In this document: positions 52,604 to 61,746 of the stretch, in pieces
Layout: every line of letters starts with the position of its first letter
How positions within the stretch are numbered: position 1 is the first letter of the stretch
Origin: an uncultured Collinsella sp.
GTDB lineage: Bacteria > Actinomycetota > Coriobacteriia > Coriobacteriales > Coriobacteriaceae
Direction: 5' to 3'
NCBI GenBank assembly: GCA_900552385.1
Contig: URZI01000002.1
Location: 62,001 to 126,000 of the forward strand
DNA length: 64,000 nt
Notes under the pieces: model-generated
Databases searched by the model: none
What the model saw: the letters and a program-made list of their open reading frames with translations, nothing else
What the model was told of the DNA's origin: nothing
Position numbers and translations under genes: made by a program

Positions 52604-53992
52604 ATGATTAAGATTGCCAAGTTTGGCGGCTCGTCGGTCGCCGACGCCGAACACTTCAAGAAGATCAAGGCCATCGTCGATGCCGATCCGGCTCGCCGTT
52701 TTGTGGTGGTTTCCGCCTGCGGTCGCCGTTTTAAGGGTGACACCAAGGTGACCGACCTGCTCTATCTGGTTAACGCGCACGTTAAGTACCACGTGTCGTG
52801 TGAGGAGCTGCTTGAGGACATTGGCCAGCGCTATTTTGATATCGCTGACGAGCTGGAGCTCACCTATCCCATCCGTGAGGAGTTCGCGGCCTTTGCCGAG
52901 CGCGCCCGCTCGGGCGGCTACTCCACCGAGGAGCTTGTGAGCCGTGGCGAGTACTTTACCGCCCGCCTGATGGCCGAGTACCTGGGCCTACCGTTCTTGG
53001 ACGCCGCGACGGTTGTGGCGTTCCATCACGACGGTACGCTCAGCATGAATCGCACCTCCGAGCTGGTGCAGGAGTACGGCCAGCAGGGCGGCTTTGTTAT
53101 GCCCGGTTTCTACGGCGCGACGCGTGAGGGCCAGATCAAGCTGCTCGACCGTGGCGGCGGCGATATTTCCGGCTCAATCCTGGCCAAGTGCCTGGGCGCC
53201 GACCTGTACGAGAACTGGACCGACGTTTCTGGCTTCTATTCTGCCGATCCTCGCATTGTTCCCGAGGCTCAGCCCATTGCGCGCGTTACCTACGAGGAGC
53301 TGCGCGAGCTTTCGTACATGGGTGCGAGCGTTCTGCACGAGGAAGCTGTGTTCCCCGTGCGCGAGGCTGGTATTCCGCTGGTCATCAAGAACACCAATGC
53401 GCCGCAGGACCCCGGCACTATCATTAGCGAGACGGCTGATGAGGGCGAGGCGGAGCCCATCATTACCGGTGTGACCGGCAAGCGCGGTTTTGTCGCCATC
53501 AACGTTGCCCGCGACCGCACCAAACCCCGTGTCGGTTTTATGCGCCGCGCGCTTTCGGTCTTCGAGCGCTATGACGTTTCCGTCGAGCACATGCCCACCG
53601 GTGTCGACCGCTTTGGCGCCGTGGTGCAGGAGCAGGATGTGCACGACTCGCTGTACTCGCTCGTGGGCGACATTCAGCAGGAGGTCGAGCCGCTTGAGAT
53701 CGAGGTCGTTGAGGGTCTGGCGCTCATCGCGACCGTTGGCCGCAACCTGCGTGGTCGTGCCGGCATCTCGGGCCACCTGTTTGGCATGCTTGGTCAGGCC
53801 GGCGTGAGCGTGCGCATGATTTCACAGAGCTGCGACGAGATCAACATCATCATCGGCGTGGAGGAGAAGGACTTTGACCTGGCGATTCAGACCATTTACC
53901 GTGCCTTCTCCGACGAGAACGGCATTGTGAAGGTCTCCGACCTGGAGGCCCCCGCGCCGGTCGATCCCGCCCTGGCCGCACTCCACAAGTAG
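52604..53992 (+). CDS. lysC: Aspartokinase
   Basis: First step of aspartate-family amino-acid synthesis. A 462-residue monofunctional kinase: KFGGSSVAD at the start, DRGGGDISGSI in the kinase domain, followed by two ACT domains (about 310-450, ending ISQSCDEINIIIGVEE) for feedback control. It is of the aspartokinase-III-like length, with no fused homoserine dehydrogenase. Terminator-like hairpins separate it from asd. Divergent from thrC. Confidence 0.92.
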   Translation: MIKIAKFGGSSVADAEHFKKIKAIVDADPARRFVVVSACGRRFKGDTKVTDLLYLVNAHVKYHVSCEELLEDIGQRYFDIADELELTYPIREEFAAFAERARSGGYSTEELVSRGEYFTARLMAEYLGLPFLDAATVVAFHHDGTLSMNRTSELVQEYGQQGGFVMPGFYGATREGQIKLLDRGGGDISGSILAKCLGADLYENWTDVSGFYSADPRIVPEAQPIARVTYEELRELSYMGASVLHEEAVFPVREAGIPLVIKNTNAPQDPGTIISETADEGEAEPIITGVTGKRGFVAINVARDRTKPRVGFMRRALSVFERYDVSVEHMPTGVDRFGAVVQEQDVHDSLYSLVGDIQQEVEPLEIEVVEGLALIATVGRNLRGRAGISGHLFGMLGQAGVSVRMISQSCDEINIIIGVEEKDFDLAIQTIYRAFSDENGIVKVSDLEAPAPVDPALAALHK

Positions 53993-54001
53993 TTTCCATA
54001 C

Positions 54002-54035
54002 CGGTAGATTTTTGGGATGTCCCAAAAATCTACCG
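54002..54035. repeat. Palindrome after lysC
   Basis: Perfect 16-bp arms CGGTAGATTTTTGGGA / TCCCAAAAATCTACCG with a 2-nt centre. Confidence 0.6.
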
Positions 54036-54063
54036 CCGGGCGTTTCGTTTCGGTTTCGTTTCG

Positions 54064-54090
54064 ACGGGGCGGGTTTCGTGCCCGCCCCGT
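54064..54090 (+). terminator. Terminator between lysC and asd
   Basis: ACGGGGCGGG / CCCGCCCCGT, 10-bp perfect stem with TTTCGTG loop and TCTTG tail. Confidence 0.7.
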
Positions 54091-54164
54091 TCTTGTATAC
54101 ACTGGCAACAATAATCGGCCTGCTTGGCGTGCGGGCGATAGCCACAACCTTTAAAGGGGGAAGC

Positions 54165-55190
54165 ATGAAACAGTACACGGTTGCTATTTTGGGCGCGACG
54201 GGAGCCGTGGGCACCCAGATGCTCGAGTGCCTCAACGAGCAGGAGTTTCCGGTCGGTAAGCTCAAGCTGCTGGCGAGCGCGCGCTCTGCGGGCAAGACCG
54301 TCGAGTTCCGCGGCGAGCAGATCGTGATCGAAGAGGCTTGCCCCGAGGCCTTTGAGGGCTGCGACATTGTGCTTGGCGCCGCTGGCGACGACATCGCCAA
54401 GGAGCTGCTGCCCGAGGCCGTCAAGCGCGGCGCCGTCGTAGTCGACAACAGCCATGCCTTCCGCATGGATCCCGAGGTGCCGCTGGTCGTGCCCGAGATC
54501 AATGCCGACGATATCAAGTGGCATCACGGCCTTATCGCCAACCCCAACTGCGCGACCATCATCGGCTTGGTTCCCACGTGGCCCCTGCATCAGCTCGCCG
54601 GCGTGAAGCGTATGATCGTCTCGACGTACCAGGCGGCTTCGGGCGCTGGCGCTCCCGGTATGGCCGAGCTCGAGGCTCAGCTGGCCGCCCTGGGTCGTGG
54701 CGAGGAGATTCCCGAGCCGCGCGCTTTTGCCGCCCAGCTGGCGAGCAACCTGATTCCGCAGATTGGTGGCGTCAAGGAGGAGGGCTTTACCTCCGAGGAG
54801 ATGAAGCTGCAAAACGAGGGCCGCAAGATCATGCACCTGCCCGAGCTGCGCGTGAACTGCACCTGCGTGCGCGTGCCCGTGCTGCGCTCGCACTCCGAGA
54901 GCATTACGCTCGAGTTTGAACGCGATATCACGGTGGAAGAGGCCCGTGCCGCGCTGGCTGCCGCTCCGGGCGTGAAGCTGGTTGACGACATGAGCGCCGA
55001 GGATGCGCACGATCGCTTCCCCATGCCGATGGATACGTCCGACCAGGACCTGATCTGGGTCGGCCGCGTGCGCCGCGACATCTCGAACCCCGAGGCTGCG
55101 CGCGGCATCACCTTCTGGTGCTGCGGCGACCAAATCCGTAAGGGCGCGGCAACCAACGCCGTCCAGATCGCTAAGCTGCTCTGCGAGTAA
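54165..55190 (+). CDS. asd: Aspartate-semialdehyde dehydrogenase
   Basis: Reduces aspartyl-phosphate to the semialdehyde, feeding lysine, threonine and methionine. A 341-residue protein with VAILGATGAVG at the N-terminus (cofactor), catalytic Cys129 in NPNCATI, STYQAASGAG and the C-terminal RRDIS region. ATG 54165 follows AAAGGGGG; the longer open frame upstream crosses the terminator and is not coding. Same strand as lysC but probably has its own promoter. Confidence 0.93.
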   Translation: MKQYTVAILGATGAVGTQMLECLNEQEFPVGKLKLLASARSAGKTVEFRGEQIVIEEACPEAFEGCDIVLGAAGDDIAKELLPEAVKRGAVVVDNSHAFRMDPEVPLVVPEINADDIKWHHGLIANPNCATIIGLVPTWPLHQLAGVKRMIVSTYQAASGAGAPGMAELEAQLAALGRGEEIPEPRAFAAQLASNLIPQIGGVKEEGFTSEEMKLQNEGRKIMHLPELRVNCTCVRVPVLRSHSESITLEFERDITVEEARAALAAAPGVKLVDDMSAEDAHDRFPMPMDTSDQDLIWVGRVRRDISNPEAARGITFWCCGDQIRKGAATNAVQIAKLLCE

Positions 55191-55202
55191 GTTGACCTGT
55201 CC

Positions 55203-55332
55203 GGCGGGGGCCGGGCTTAGTTTTCAGAACGTCCTCGACCATGTGTGGCGCCTTGTCCTGCTCCTTCGGAGCCGCGGACAAGGCGCCACACTGGTCTGCG
55301 GAGTGTTCTGAAAACTAAGCCCGGCCCCCGCC
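55203..55332. repeat. Double-palindrome element, copy C
   Basis: Perfect 28-bp arms 55203-55230 / 55305-55332, conserved CGTCCTCGACCATG, long inner hairpin (about 55243-55289) and CTGCGGAG. Follows asd. Confidence 0.85.
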
Positions 55333-55936
55333 TGCGGTGACGCTGTTGCGAGCGGTCTGCAATGGGGTCGTTGTTGGTTGGGGCCGCTGGACTGATGTGG
55401 GGGCGCGTGGTTGTTGCGGGCCCTGGTCCCGGCGGCGGCCTCGGCGCTTCGCGCCTGCCGCCTTGGGGGACTGCGGAGCGCGGCCGGCAGCTGCGGCGCG
55501 CTGCGCCTGCTGCCTGCGGGGACTCTGGGGTCGTGCGGCAGCTGCGGCGCATTCGCGCCTGCTGCCTGAGGTGGCTTTGGGGTTGGTGCGGATCGGGGTC
55601 TAATACTTTTCCGAGAAGTGAACGACCTTATTTTGACCCCCGAAGCAATGGCATATTTTGACCGCTATTTCCTGCGGTTTTGTTGTGCGAATCCTGCGGT
55701 TTTGCGGTCTAAAGGTGTGGATGCTCCGGGGCTTCGTTTTTACTCGTTCACTTCTCGGGAAAGTATTAGAGCTCAGCTGATGGAGGTACCGCTCTGGCGT
55801 CTAAGCCCCGCGTCTTCTTCGCTTGATTGGGGAAAGCGGCCTCGCTTAAGCAATTGCGAGCCCGCCCAGACGTATCTGCGGGGTTGTCTGCACAATTCGC
55901 GGTATTATGTTTGCGAAGTTTTGAAAGGAGCCGCTG
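55333..55936. other. Non-coding gap before ogt
   Basis: The first half is GC-rich with GCGCCTGC-TGCCTG repeats and no gene. An inverted repeat of 25 bp (24 matches), 55601-55625 / 55744-55768 (CACTTCTCGG core), encloses about 120 bp containing two CCTGCGGTTTT repeats. Function unknown. Confidence 0.5.
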
Positions 55937-56515
55937 GTGGTCACGACGACGTTTGCTTCGCCTTTGGGCGAAATCCTGCTTGCCGCTGATGGCCGCGGTT
56001 TGACAGGGCTTTGGTTTGAGGGGCAGGAGCACTTTGGCTCCACGCTGCTCAAAGAGGATGCTGAGCATGTCGAGGGTGCTGATGCGGCTTCTGGTACTGG
56101 TGGGATGTCTTCGGTGAATCCCGCAAATGGTGCGGCCTCCTCGGTACTTGAGCGTTCTTGGGCTTGGCTGAATGCTTATTTTGCAGGGCAGGAGCCTCGG
56201 TATACGCCGCCGTTACATATGATCGGTACGGCGTTTCAGCGTGAAGTTTGGTTTGAGCTGCTTTCTATTCCGCGTGGCGAGGTCGCCACGTATGGCGAGA
56301 TCGCAGCTCGCGTCGCCGCCCGCCATCGGGCGCCGGGGAACGAGGATCCCGTTGTGTCTCCTCGTGCGGTGGGGGCCGCGGTCGCACGTAATCCTGTTTC
56401 GATTATCGTGCCGTGCCATCGCGTGGTGGCGGCCGACGGATCGCTCAACGGATATGCCGGCGGCCTCGACCGTAAGGAGTGGCTGCTCCGGCTTGAGGGC
56501 GCGTACGAGGAGTAG
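55937..56515 (+). CDS. ogt: Methylated-DNA-protein cysteine methyltransferase
   Basis: Suicide repair protein for O6-methylguanine, 192 residues. Active Cys160 is in IVPCHRV, with the DNA-binding helix around GTAFQREVWFELLSIPRGEVATYG and AVGAAVARNP. A Gly/Ser/Ala-rich stretch at about 44-68 is longer than usual between the two halves. Start GTG 55937, with AAAGGAG upstream. It stands alone. Confidence 0.92.
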   Translation: MVTTTFASPLGEILLAADGRGLTGLWFEGQEHFGSTLLKEDAEHVEGADAASGTGGMSSVNPANGAASSVLERSWAWLNAYFAGQEPRYTPPLHMIGTAFQREVWFELLSIPRGEVATYGEIAARVAARHRAPGNEDPVVSPRAVGAAVARNPVSIIVPCHRVVAADGSLNGYAGGLDRKEWLLRLEGAYEE

Positions 56516-56826
56516 CGTTCGAGTGCTTTGCCTGTAGTAGCCGACTTCGATCAAAGCTCGCTCGAGTTCGCTTTGATCAGAGCGCTTAAGACTCTTGTTT
56601 TCTGTCAATAGTGCCATCTGTTCGTTGATGGATATCCACGACTTCTGGTATTTCATTTAAGCCTCTTGATATAAAAAGAGCTGGAGTTGCGCATCGTTGA
56701 GAGGCTTTCCAGCTTTAGTAACACAAGATTATAAGATACGATGACCTGCGTCAAGGAAGCTGCCGGATGACCTTGGAGTGGCTGGTTGACAGGTCTAAAA
56801 CCTGGCGCGTGAAATGACGCTCCGCG
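56516..56826. other. Intergenic gap ogt-gyrI-like gene
   Basis: GATCAAAGC (about 56550) pairs with GCTTTGATC (about 56569), and AGCTGGA (about 56680) with TCCAGCT (about 56697); these hairpins may terminate the convergent genes. No further feature seen. Confidence 0.4.
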
Positions 56827-57465
56827 CTATTCAGCGCGCTTGATAGGATGACGAATCACAGTCTTAAGTTTCTCCGGTGCACATTTGCGTGGATCGGAGA
56901 GATAGATTTCGTGATGTAAACGGGAGTCTGAGAAGTCGGGGACATAGCCCTGCTCGGTCGTGTATTCATGCATAGCGTCTACGGTCGCCGGTTCGTTGTC
57001 GTAGGGCCCGGTGTGCATGCATTGAACGCAGAGACCCTCGTCAACTTTAAGCAGCTCGACGGCAGAAAAGTCCAGTTTCTTTTTGGTCGTGGCTTCTGCG
57101 ACTGCCCAGTCAAAGTCATCTCGGCTGACGAAATCGGGCAGGCGGATGCACGAGATAAAGTTGAAATCGTCCTTGCGTACATAATCGATGTCGCCGCTCG
57201 GGGAGTCTTGCCACCAGAACCCCTCGAGCGGCGGTACCACAAAGTCGAAATAGCCCTCGATACTCCTTGAGCCTTTCTTCGACATCTTGATGGTATAGGC
57301 GATGCCGTAAAGCAGCGGCAGGGCGTTTTGATACTCGCCACCTTCGGTATTTGGGTCGCCCTTTCCGCGAACGGCAACGTAGCTCATAGGCGGGACGGTT
57401 ACGATACTCGGCTTGCTTGCGGGTTTGTAGAGCTCCTTGCATTCCTTCTTAAAGTCGAACGCCAT
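56827..57465 (-). CDS. GyrI-like small-molecule-binding domain protein
   Basis: A 212-residue single-domain protein of the GyrI/SOUL-like superfamily. Start MAFDFKKECKELYKP, then PPMSYVAVRGKGDP and ALPLLYGIAYTIKMSKKG are typical, as is the C-terminal LHHEIYLSDPRK. Such proteins lack a DNA-binding part and bind or degrade small lipophilic compounds; some hydrolyse cyclopropanoids. The ligand is not predictable. Convergent with ogt; no operon partner. Confidence 0.85.
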   Translation of the reverse strand: MAFDFKKECKELYKPASKPSIVTVPPMSYVAVRGKGDPNTEGGEYQNALPLLYGIAYTIKMSKKGSRSIEGYFDFVVPPLEGFWWQDSPSGDIDYVRKDDFNFISCIRLPDFVSRDDFDWAVAEATTKKKLDFSAVELLKVDEGLCVQCMHTGPYDNEPATVDAMHEYTTEQGYVPDFSDSRLHHEIYLSDPRKCAPEKLKTVIRHPIKRAE

Positions 57466-57650
57466 GTTGGCCGCCTTTCTGCGTATTGGCCTGCTTAGAT
57501 AGCGGAATCATATCATAGAAACGAACAGCTGTTCGAATGATTTGGCTGACAGATAGAGATGCGTTCGTTGTGTTTGGCGGTCGGCCTGACCCTGTCGATG
57601 ATTTCCCTACCTTCCCGGCGCCTCATCTATAGCTGCCGTTTCCCCATATA

Positions 57651-57688
57651 AAACCTGCCAAAATGAACCTGTCCCTTTTTGGTCGGTG
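57651..57688. repeat. Interspersed palindrome, AACCTGCCAAAA family, degraded copy 3
   Basis: Left arm AAACCTGCCAAAA is intact; right arm reads TTTTTGGTCGGTG, with changes. In the 57466-57736 gap before the ABC gene. Confidence 0.5.
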
Positions 57689-57736
57689 CGAAATGGGTAA
57701 TACTAAAGAGTTATCCGACCAGATGGGAACCGATCG

Positions 57737-58438
57737 ATGGCCTATATCGAATTCAAAGACGTCATCAAAGCATACGGCGAGGGCGATGCCCGCATCCACG
57801 CGCTCGACGGCGCGAGCTTTACGGTCGAGCGCGGCGAGCTCGCCATTATCCTGGGTGCCTCGGGTGCCGGCAAGACCACGGCGCTCAACATTCTGGGCGG
57901 CATGGATACGGCGACCTCCGGCACCGTGACGGTGGACGGGCGCGATGTGAGCTCCGCTAACGAGGCGCAGCTCGTGGAATACCGCCGCGCTGACGTCGGC
58001 TTTGTCTTCCAGTTCTACAATCTGGTCCCCAACCTGACGGCGCTTGAGAACGTCGAACTAGCGGCACAGATCTGCCCCGATTCGCTCGATGCCGAGCAAA
58101 CGCTTCGTCAGGTTGGTCTGGGCGACCGACTCGCTAACTTTCCGGCGCAGCTTTCGGGCGGCGAGCAACAGCGCGTGTCCATCGCCCGCGCGCTGGCCAA
58201 GAACCCCAAGCTACTTTTGTGCGACGAGCCCACGGGTGCACTCGACTACAAAACCGGCAAGCAGATCTTGCAACTGTTGCAGGACACTTGCCGCAAGCAG
58301 GGCATTACGGTCATCATCATCACCCACAACTCCGCGCTGGCGCCCATGGCCGATCGCCTGATCCGCTTTAAGAACGGTCGCGTGGAGAGCGAGACGGTCC
58401 AGCAAAATCCCGTGCCTATCGAGACGATCGAGTGGTAG
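57737..58438 (+). CDS. ABC transporter ATP-binding protein, LolD/MacB type
   Basis: ATPase of 233 residues for the following FtsX-type permease. Walker A GASGAGKTT (about 34-42), LSGGEQQRVSIARAL signature, LLCDEPTGALD Walker B and ITHN H-loop. ATG 57737. It ends 5 bp before the next start, so the two form an operon. Like other MacB-type ATPases it probably works mechanically on an extracytoplasmic substrate. Confidence 0.9.
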   Translation: MAYIEFKDVIKAYGEGDARIHALDGASFTVERGELAIILGASGAGKTTALNILGGMDTATSGTVTVDGRDVSSANEAQLVEYRRADVGFVFQFYNLVPNLTALENVELAAQICPDSLDAEQTLRQVGLGDRLANFPAQLSGGEQQRVSIARALAKNPKLLLCDEPTGALDYKTGKQILQLLQDTCRKQGITVIIITHNSALAPMADRLIRFKNGRVESETVQQNPVPIETIEW

Positions 58439-58443
58439 CGCCC

Positions 58444-61209
58444 ATGGACCAAGACCGCCAAAACAGACAAAACCACGATACGGAGCACGCGGGTCGCGAC
58501 CGGGAGTTCGCGACCTACCGCACCGCTCAAAGCTCAAACGATATGGTGCCGACGGTTTTTCGCCGTGGCATCTACCGCACAATCCGAGGCAGTCTTAAGC
58601 GCTTCTTGTCCATCGTGGTCATCACCGCGCTCGGCGTGAGCGTGATGTGCGGCCTTAAGGCGGGCTGCGAGGACCTGTGCGATTCGGTTGACGCCTATTC
58701 TGACCAGCAGAATGTCTATGACATTAACGTGCAGTCGACCTATGGCCTTACGCGCGACGATCTCGCGGCTATCCAAGAGGTCGACGGCGTCGAGACGGCC
58801 GAGGGCATCTACACCGAGACCGCCTACACCGCCGTGGGCACAACGCGCGAGCGCGTGGTCGTGCAAAGTCTCTCCAAGGAGAACATCGATCAGCCTGTGC
58901 TCGTGAACGGCGATTTGCCCGAGAGCGCCGATGAGGTCGCGGTGACTTCGAAGTTCCTGAAGGCTTCGGGCAAAAAACTCGGCGATACCGTGAGTTTTGC
59001 CGCCAATGACGCGAGCTCGTCGAACCAAAGTGCCAAGGATCAGTTTGCCGCGGGCGATTACACCATCACGGCCGAGGTCCTCGATCCTACCGACGTGAGC
59101 TCCGACTCGACAGTCAACGCCTTTCGCGCTGCTTCGGCGGCGGACTATAAGTTCTATGTGAGCGAGGATGCCGCGACATCTTCTTCCTACTCCGCGGTCC
59201 ACGTGATCGTCGAGGGAGCCAAGAGCCTCAACTCCTATTCGGATGCCTACGCGGCAAAGATCAATGAGGTCAAGGGCAATATAGAGAAGATCCGCGAGGA
59301 GCGTGAGAAGGCGCGCGTCCAGGAGTTGACGGTTGACACGCCGACAAGCTTGGATACGGCCGAGCGTCAGGCCGCCATGCTCTTTGGGATCGAGCAGGAT
59401 AACATCAACCGTATGGCCGAGGGCAGCGAGGAGCGCGTCCAGGCTCAGGCCGAGTTGGACCAGCGCCGCGCCGCCGCTGACCAGCATTTTGCCGATGCCC
59501 GCGCCGAGCTTTCCGATCTGGGTGAATGCACCTGGTACATTCAGGACCGCGGTAACATCGCAAGCTACTCGAGCGTCGAGAGCGATAGCTCTTCGATCGA
59601 GGCCATCGCCACGGTTTTCCCATTTATCTTCTTTGTCGTCGCCGTGCTCATCAGTCTTACCACCGCCACGCGCATGGTCGAGGAGGAGCGTACGCTTATT
59701 GGCCTGTACAAGGCGCTTGGCTATTCACGCGAGCGCATCCTGTCCAAATACGTGGACTATGCGCTGTGGGCATGTCTGATCGGCGGCGTGCTCGGCAACA
59801 TCATCGGATTTGTGGGCCTGCCGCTGTTCCTGTTTACGGTGTTCGACGACATGTACTCGCTGCCCCAGATGCTGCTCTCGTACGACATCGTGTCCTCAAT
59901 CGTCTCGGTGGCGCTGTTTGCCGTGGGCGTGGTGGGCGCTACGATTATCGCCTGCCGCCACGAGATGGCCGAGACCCCAGCCTCGCTCATGCGTCCCAAG
60001 GCCCCACGCGCCGGCTCTCGCATCTTGCTTGAGCGCATCGGCTTTATCTGGCGCCGCATGGGCTTTTTGAACAAGGTGGCAGCACGTAACCTGTTCCGCT
60101 ACAAAAAGCGCGCCTTTATGACCATCTTCGGTATCGCCGGCTGCACAGCGCTCGTGATCTGCGGAATGGGCATCCGCGATACGTCGGTGGCGCTTTCGCC
60201 CAAACAGTACGGGCATATCACGCGCTACGACCTGCTGGCGGTCGCCAATCCCGACGATTTTTCGCAGACGTGCGCGGCATTGGATGAGCGCAGCGCGGCC
60301 AATGATTCCAACGTGACCGTGACTTCGACGCTGCCAATTATGACCGACAACGTCACCTTTACATTTGGCGGTAAGAGCGAGACCGTGCAGCTGATCGTGG
60401 TGCCCGATGACCGCACGAGTGACTTGGGCGATTACGTGCGCCTGGAGGATGAGTCCAAAGAACCTCTGTCTTTGCGTGACGGAGACGTGTATCTGAGCAA
60501 AAGTTCACAGCTGGTGTTGGGGATTCAGCCGGGCGATACGGCTCACGTCCAGGATTCGTCGCTCAACGTCGCCAAGGTCAAGGTTAGCGACATTTCGCTC
60601 AACTATCTGGGCAACACGCTTTACATGACGCAGAGTACCTATGAGCAAGTTTTTGGTCGCAGTGCTCGACTCAACGGCGTCTTTGTGCTGCTTAAGGGTT
60701 CGTCCGCCGACCAGATTGCGTTTAGCAAGAAGCTTAAGAGCGACGGTTGGCTTACCATCTCGAGCACGGCCGAACATTGGCAGAACTACGAGGCGAACTT
60801 TGCGATTATCAATTCCGTGGTGGTGCTCGTGACCTTTATGGCGGCGTGCCTGTCGTTTGTGGTGGTGTTTACGCTGTCCAACACCAACATTTCGGAGCGC
60901 GAGCGCGAACTGGCAACCATTAAGGTGCTGGGCTTCCGTCGCGGCGAGGTGCACCACTACGTCAACAAGGAGACGTTGATCCTCACGGCGATTGGTGCCG
61001 CGCTGGGTGTTCCGCTGGGCGGTGCACTGGCCGAGAGTTTTACGTACATTTTGCAGATGCCGTCGCTGTACTTTGACGTTGAAGTCGAGCCGCTGAGCTA
61101 TGTGCTTGCCGTGGTGCTGTCCTTCGGCTTTACGTTTATCGTCAACCTCGCCACCAACCGAACTCTCAATAAGATCGACATGGTCGGCGCCCTCAAGAGC
61201 GCCGAGTAG
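58444..61209 (+). CDS. Large FtsX-domain ABC permease
   Basis: A 921-residue permease with two FtsX units. First helix at about 40-60 after a polar N-terminus, large external domain (about 65-390) containing a coiled-coil stretch (about 275-355, REEREKARVQ and then QAELDQRRAAADQ), three helices about 390-515, a second external domain (about 560-780) and three final helices. The layout matches lipoprotein/peptide ABC permeases of Gram-positive gut bacteria. GTG 58432 is an alternative start. Substrate unknown. A terminator follows at 61268. Confidence 0.87.
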   Translation: MDQDRQNRQNHDTEHAGRDREFATYRTAQSSNDMVPTVFRRGIYRTIRGSLKRFLSIVVITALGVSVMCGLKAGCEDLCDSVDAYSDQQNVYDINVQSTYGLTRDDLAAIQEVDGVETAEGIYTETAYTAVGTTRERVVVQSLSKENIDQPVLVNGDLPESADEVAVTSKFLKASGKKLGDTVSFAANDASSSNQSAKDQFAAGDYTITAEVLDPTDVSSDSTVNAFRAASAADYKFYVSEDAATSSSYSAVHVIVEGAKSLNSYSDAYAAKINEVKGNIEKIREEREKARVQELTVDTPTSLDTAERQAAMLFGIEQDNINRMAEGSEERVQAQAELDQRRAAADQHFADARAELSDLGECTWYIQDRGNIASYSSVESDSSSIEAIATVFPFIFFVVAVLISLTTATRMVEEERTLIGLYKALGYSRERILSKYVDYALWACLIGGVLGNIIGFVGLPLFLFTVFDDMYSLPQMLLSYDIVSSIVSVALFAVGVVGATIIACRHEMAETPASLMRPKAPRAGSRILLERIGFIWRRMGFLNKVAARNLFRYKKRAFMTIFGIAGCTALVICGMGIRDTSVALSPKQYGHITRYDLLAVANPDDFSQTCAALDERSAANDSNVTVTSTLPIMTDNVTFTFGGKSETVQLIVVPDDRTSDLGDYVRLEDESKEPLSLRDGDVYLSKSSQLVLGIQPGDTAHVQDSSLNVAKVKVSDISLNYLGNTLYMTQSTYEQVFGRSARLNGVFVLLKGSSADQIAFSKKLKSDGWLTISSTAEHWQNYEANFAIINSVVVLVTFMAACLSFVVVFTLSNTNISERERELATIKVLGFRRGEVHHYVNKETLILTAIGAALGVPLGGALAESFTYILQMPSLYFDVEVEPLSYVLAVVLSFGFTFIVNLATNRTLNKIDMVGALKSAE

Positions 61210-61267
61210 CCTGCCTGGGATTCAAGCTGTAGCGAGCTGTAATGTACCACAACCGCATTTTTGCATA

Positions 61268-61304
61268 AACCGCCCCGCCGATTGCATATTTCGGCGGGGC
61301 GGTT
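61268..61304. terminator. Terminator after the FtsX permease
   Basis: AACCGCCCCGCCGA / TCGGCGGGGCGGTT, 14-bp perfect stem, then GCTTTTTG. Confidence 0.8.
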
Positions 61305-61570
61305 GCTTTTTGCCCGCGGGTACCCCAGGGGGCGGCGTGAAAATTCCGGAGAATTCAGCATCCCGGAGTCCGCGAGTGTGGGAGCGGGCGCACAAAAGCG
61401 CATTGAAAGCCTGACTTTGAGCTCCGGCGCCTCGAGGACCGCTCATTTTTTTGCAGAATGCGGCCCGCGGCGCCTGTCTCTCGCCCAAAATCCAGTATGC
61501 AGGCACCCTTGGCTGCTGAATACTCCCAAAAATGCACGCCGCATCCTACCCCAGGCACCCGCAGTAAGAA
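61305..61570. repeat. Imperfect long inverted repeat
   Basis: About 61308-61360 and the inverse of 61512-61562 share GCGGGT, GGCGTG and ATTCAGCA in the same order with mismatches. No gene. Possibly a decayed palindromic element. Confidence 0.35.
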
Positions 61571-61602
61571 GACGAATAGCCTCGGCCTCCCCAGTCACCG
61601 TA

Positions 61603-61723
61603 GGAGGCCCCAGGGCTTACCTCCCAAATCTTTCCGCAGGACGGAAGGACCCCGCCGCGCGAAGCGCACGGCGGGGTCCTGACATGTCCGAGGACGATTT
61701 GGGAGGTAAGCCCTGGGGCCTCC
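61603..61723. repeat. Double-palindrome element, copy D
   Basis: 27-bp perfect arms 61603-61629 / 61697-61723 with inner hairpin and conserved motifs CTTTCCGCAGG and CATGTCCGAGGACG (inverse orientation). Between the converging FtsX permease and pfkA. Confidence 0.85.
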
Positions 61724-61746
61724 GATGGGAACAGTTCCAGCCGAGG

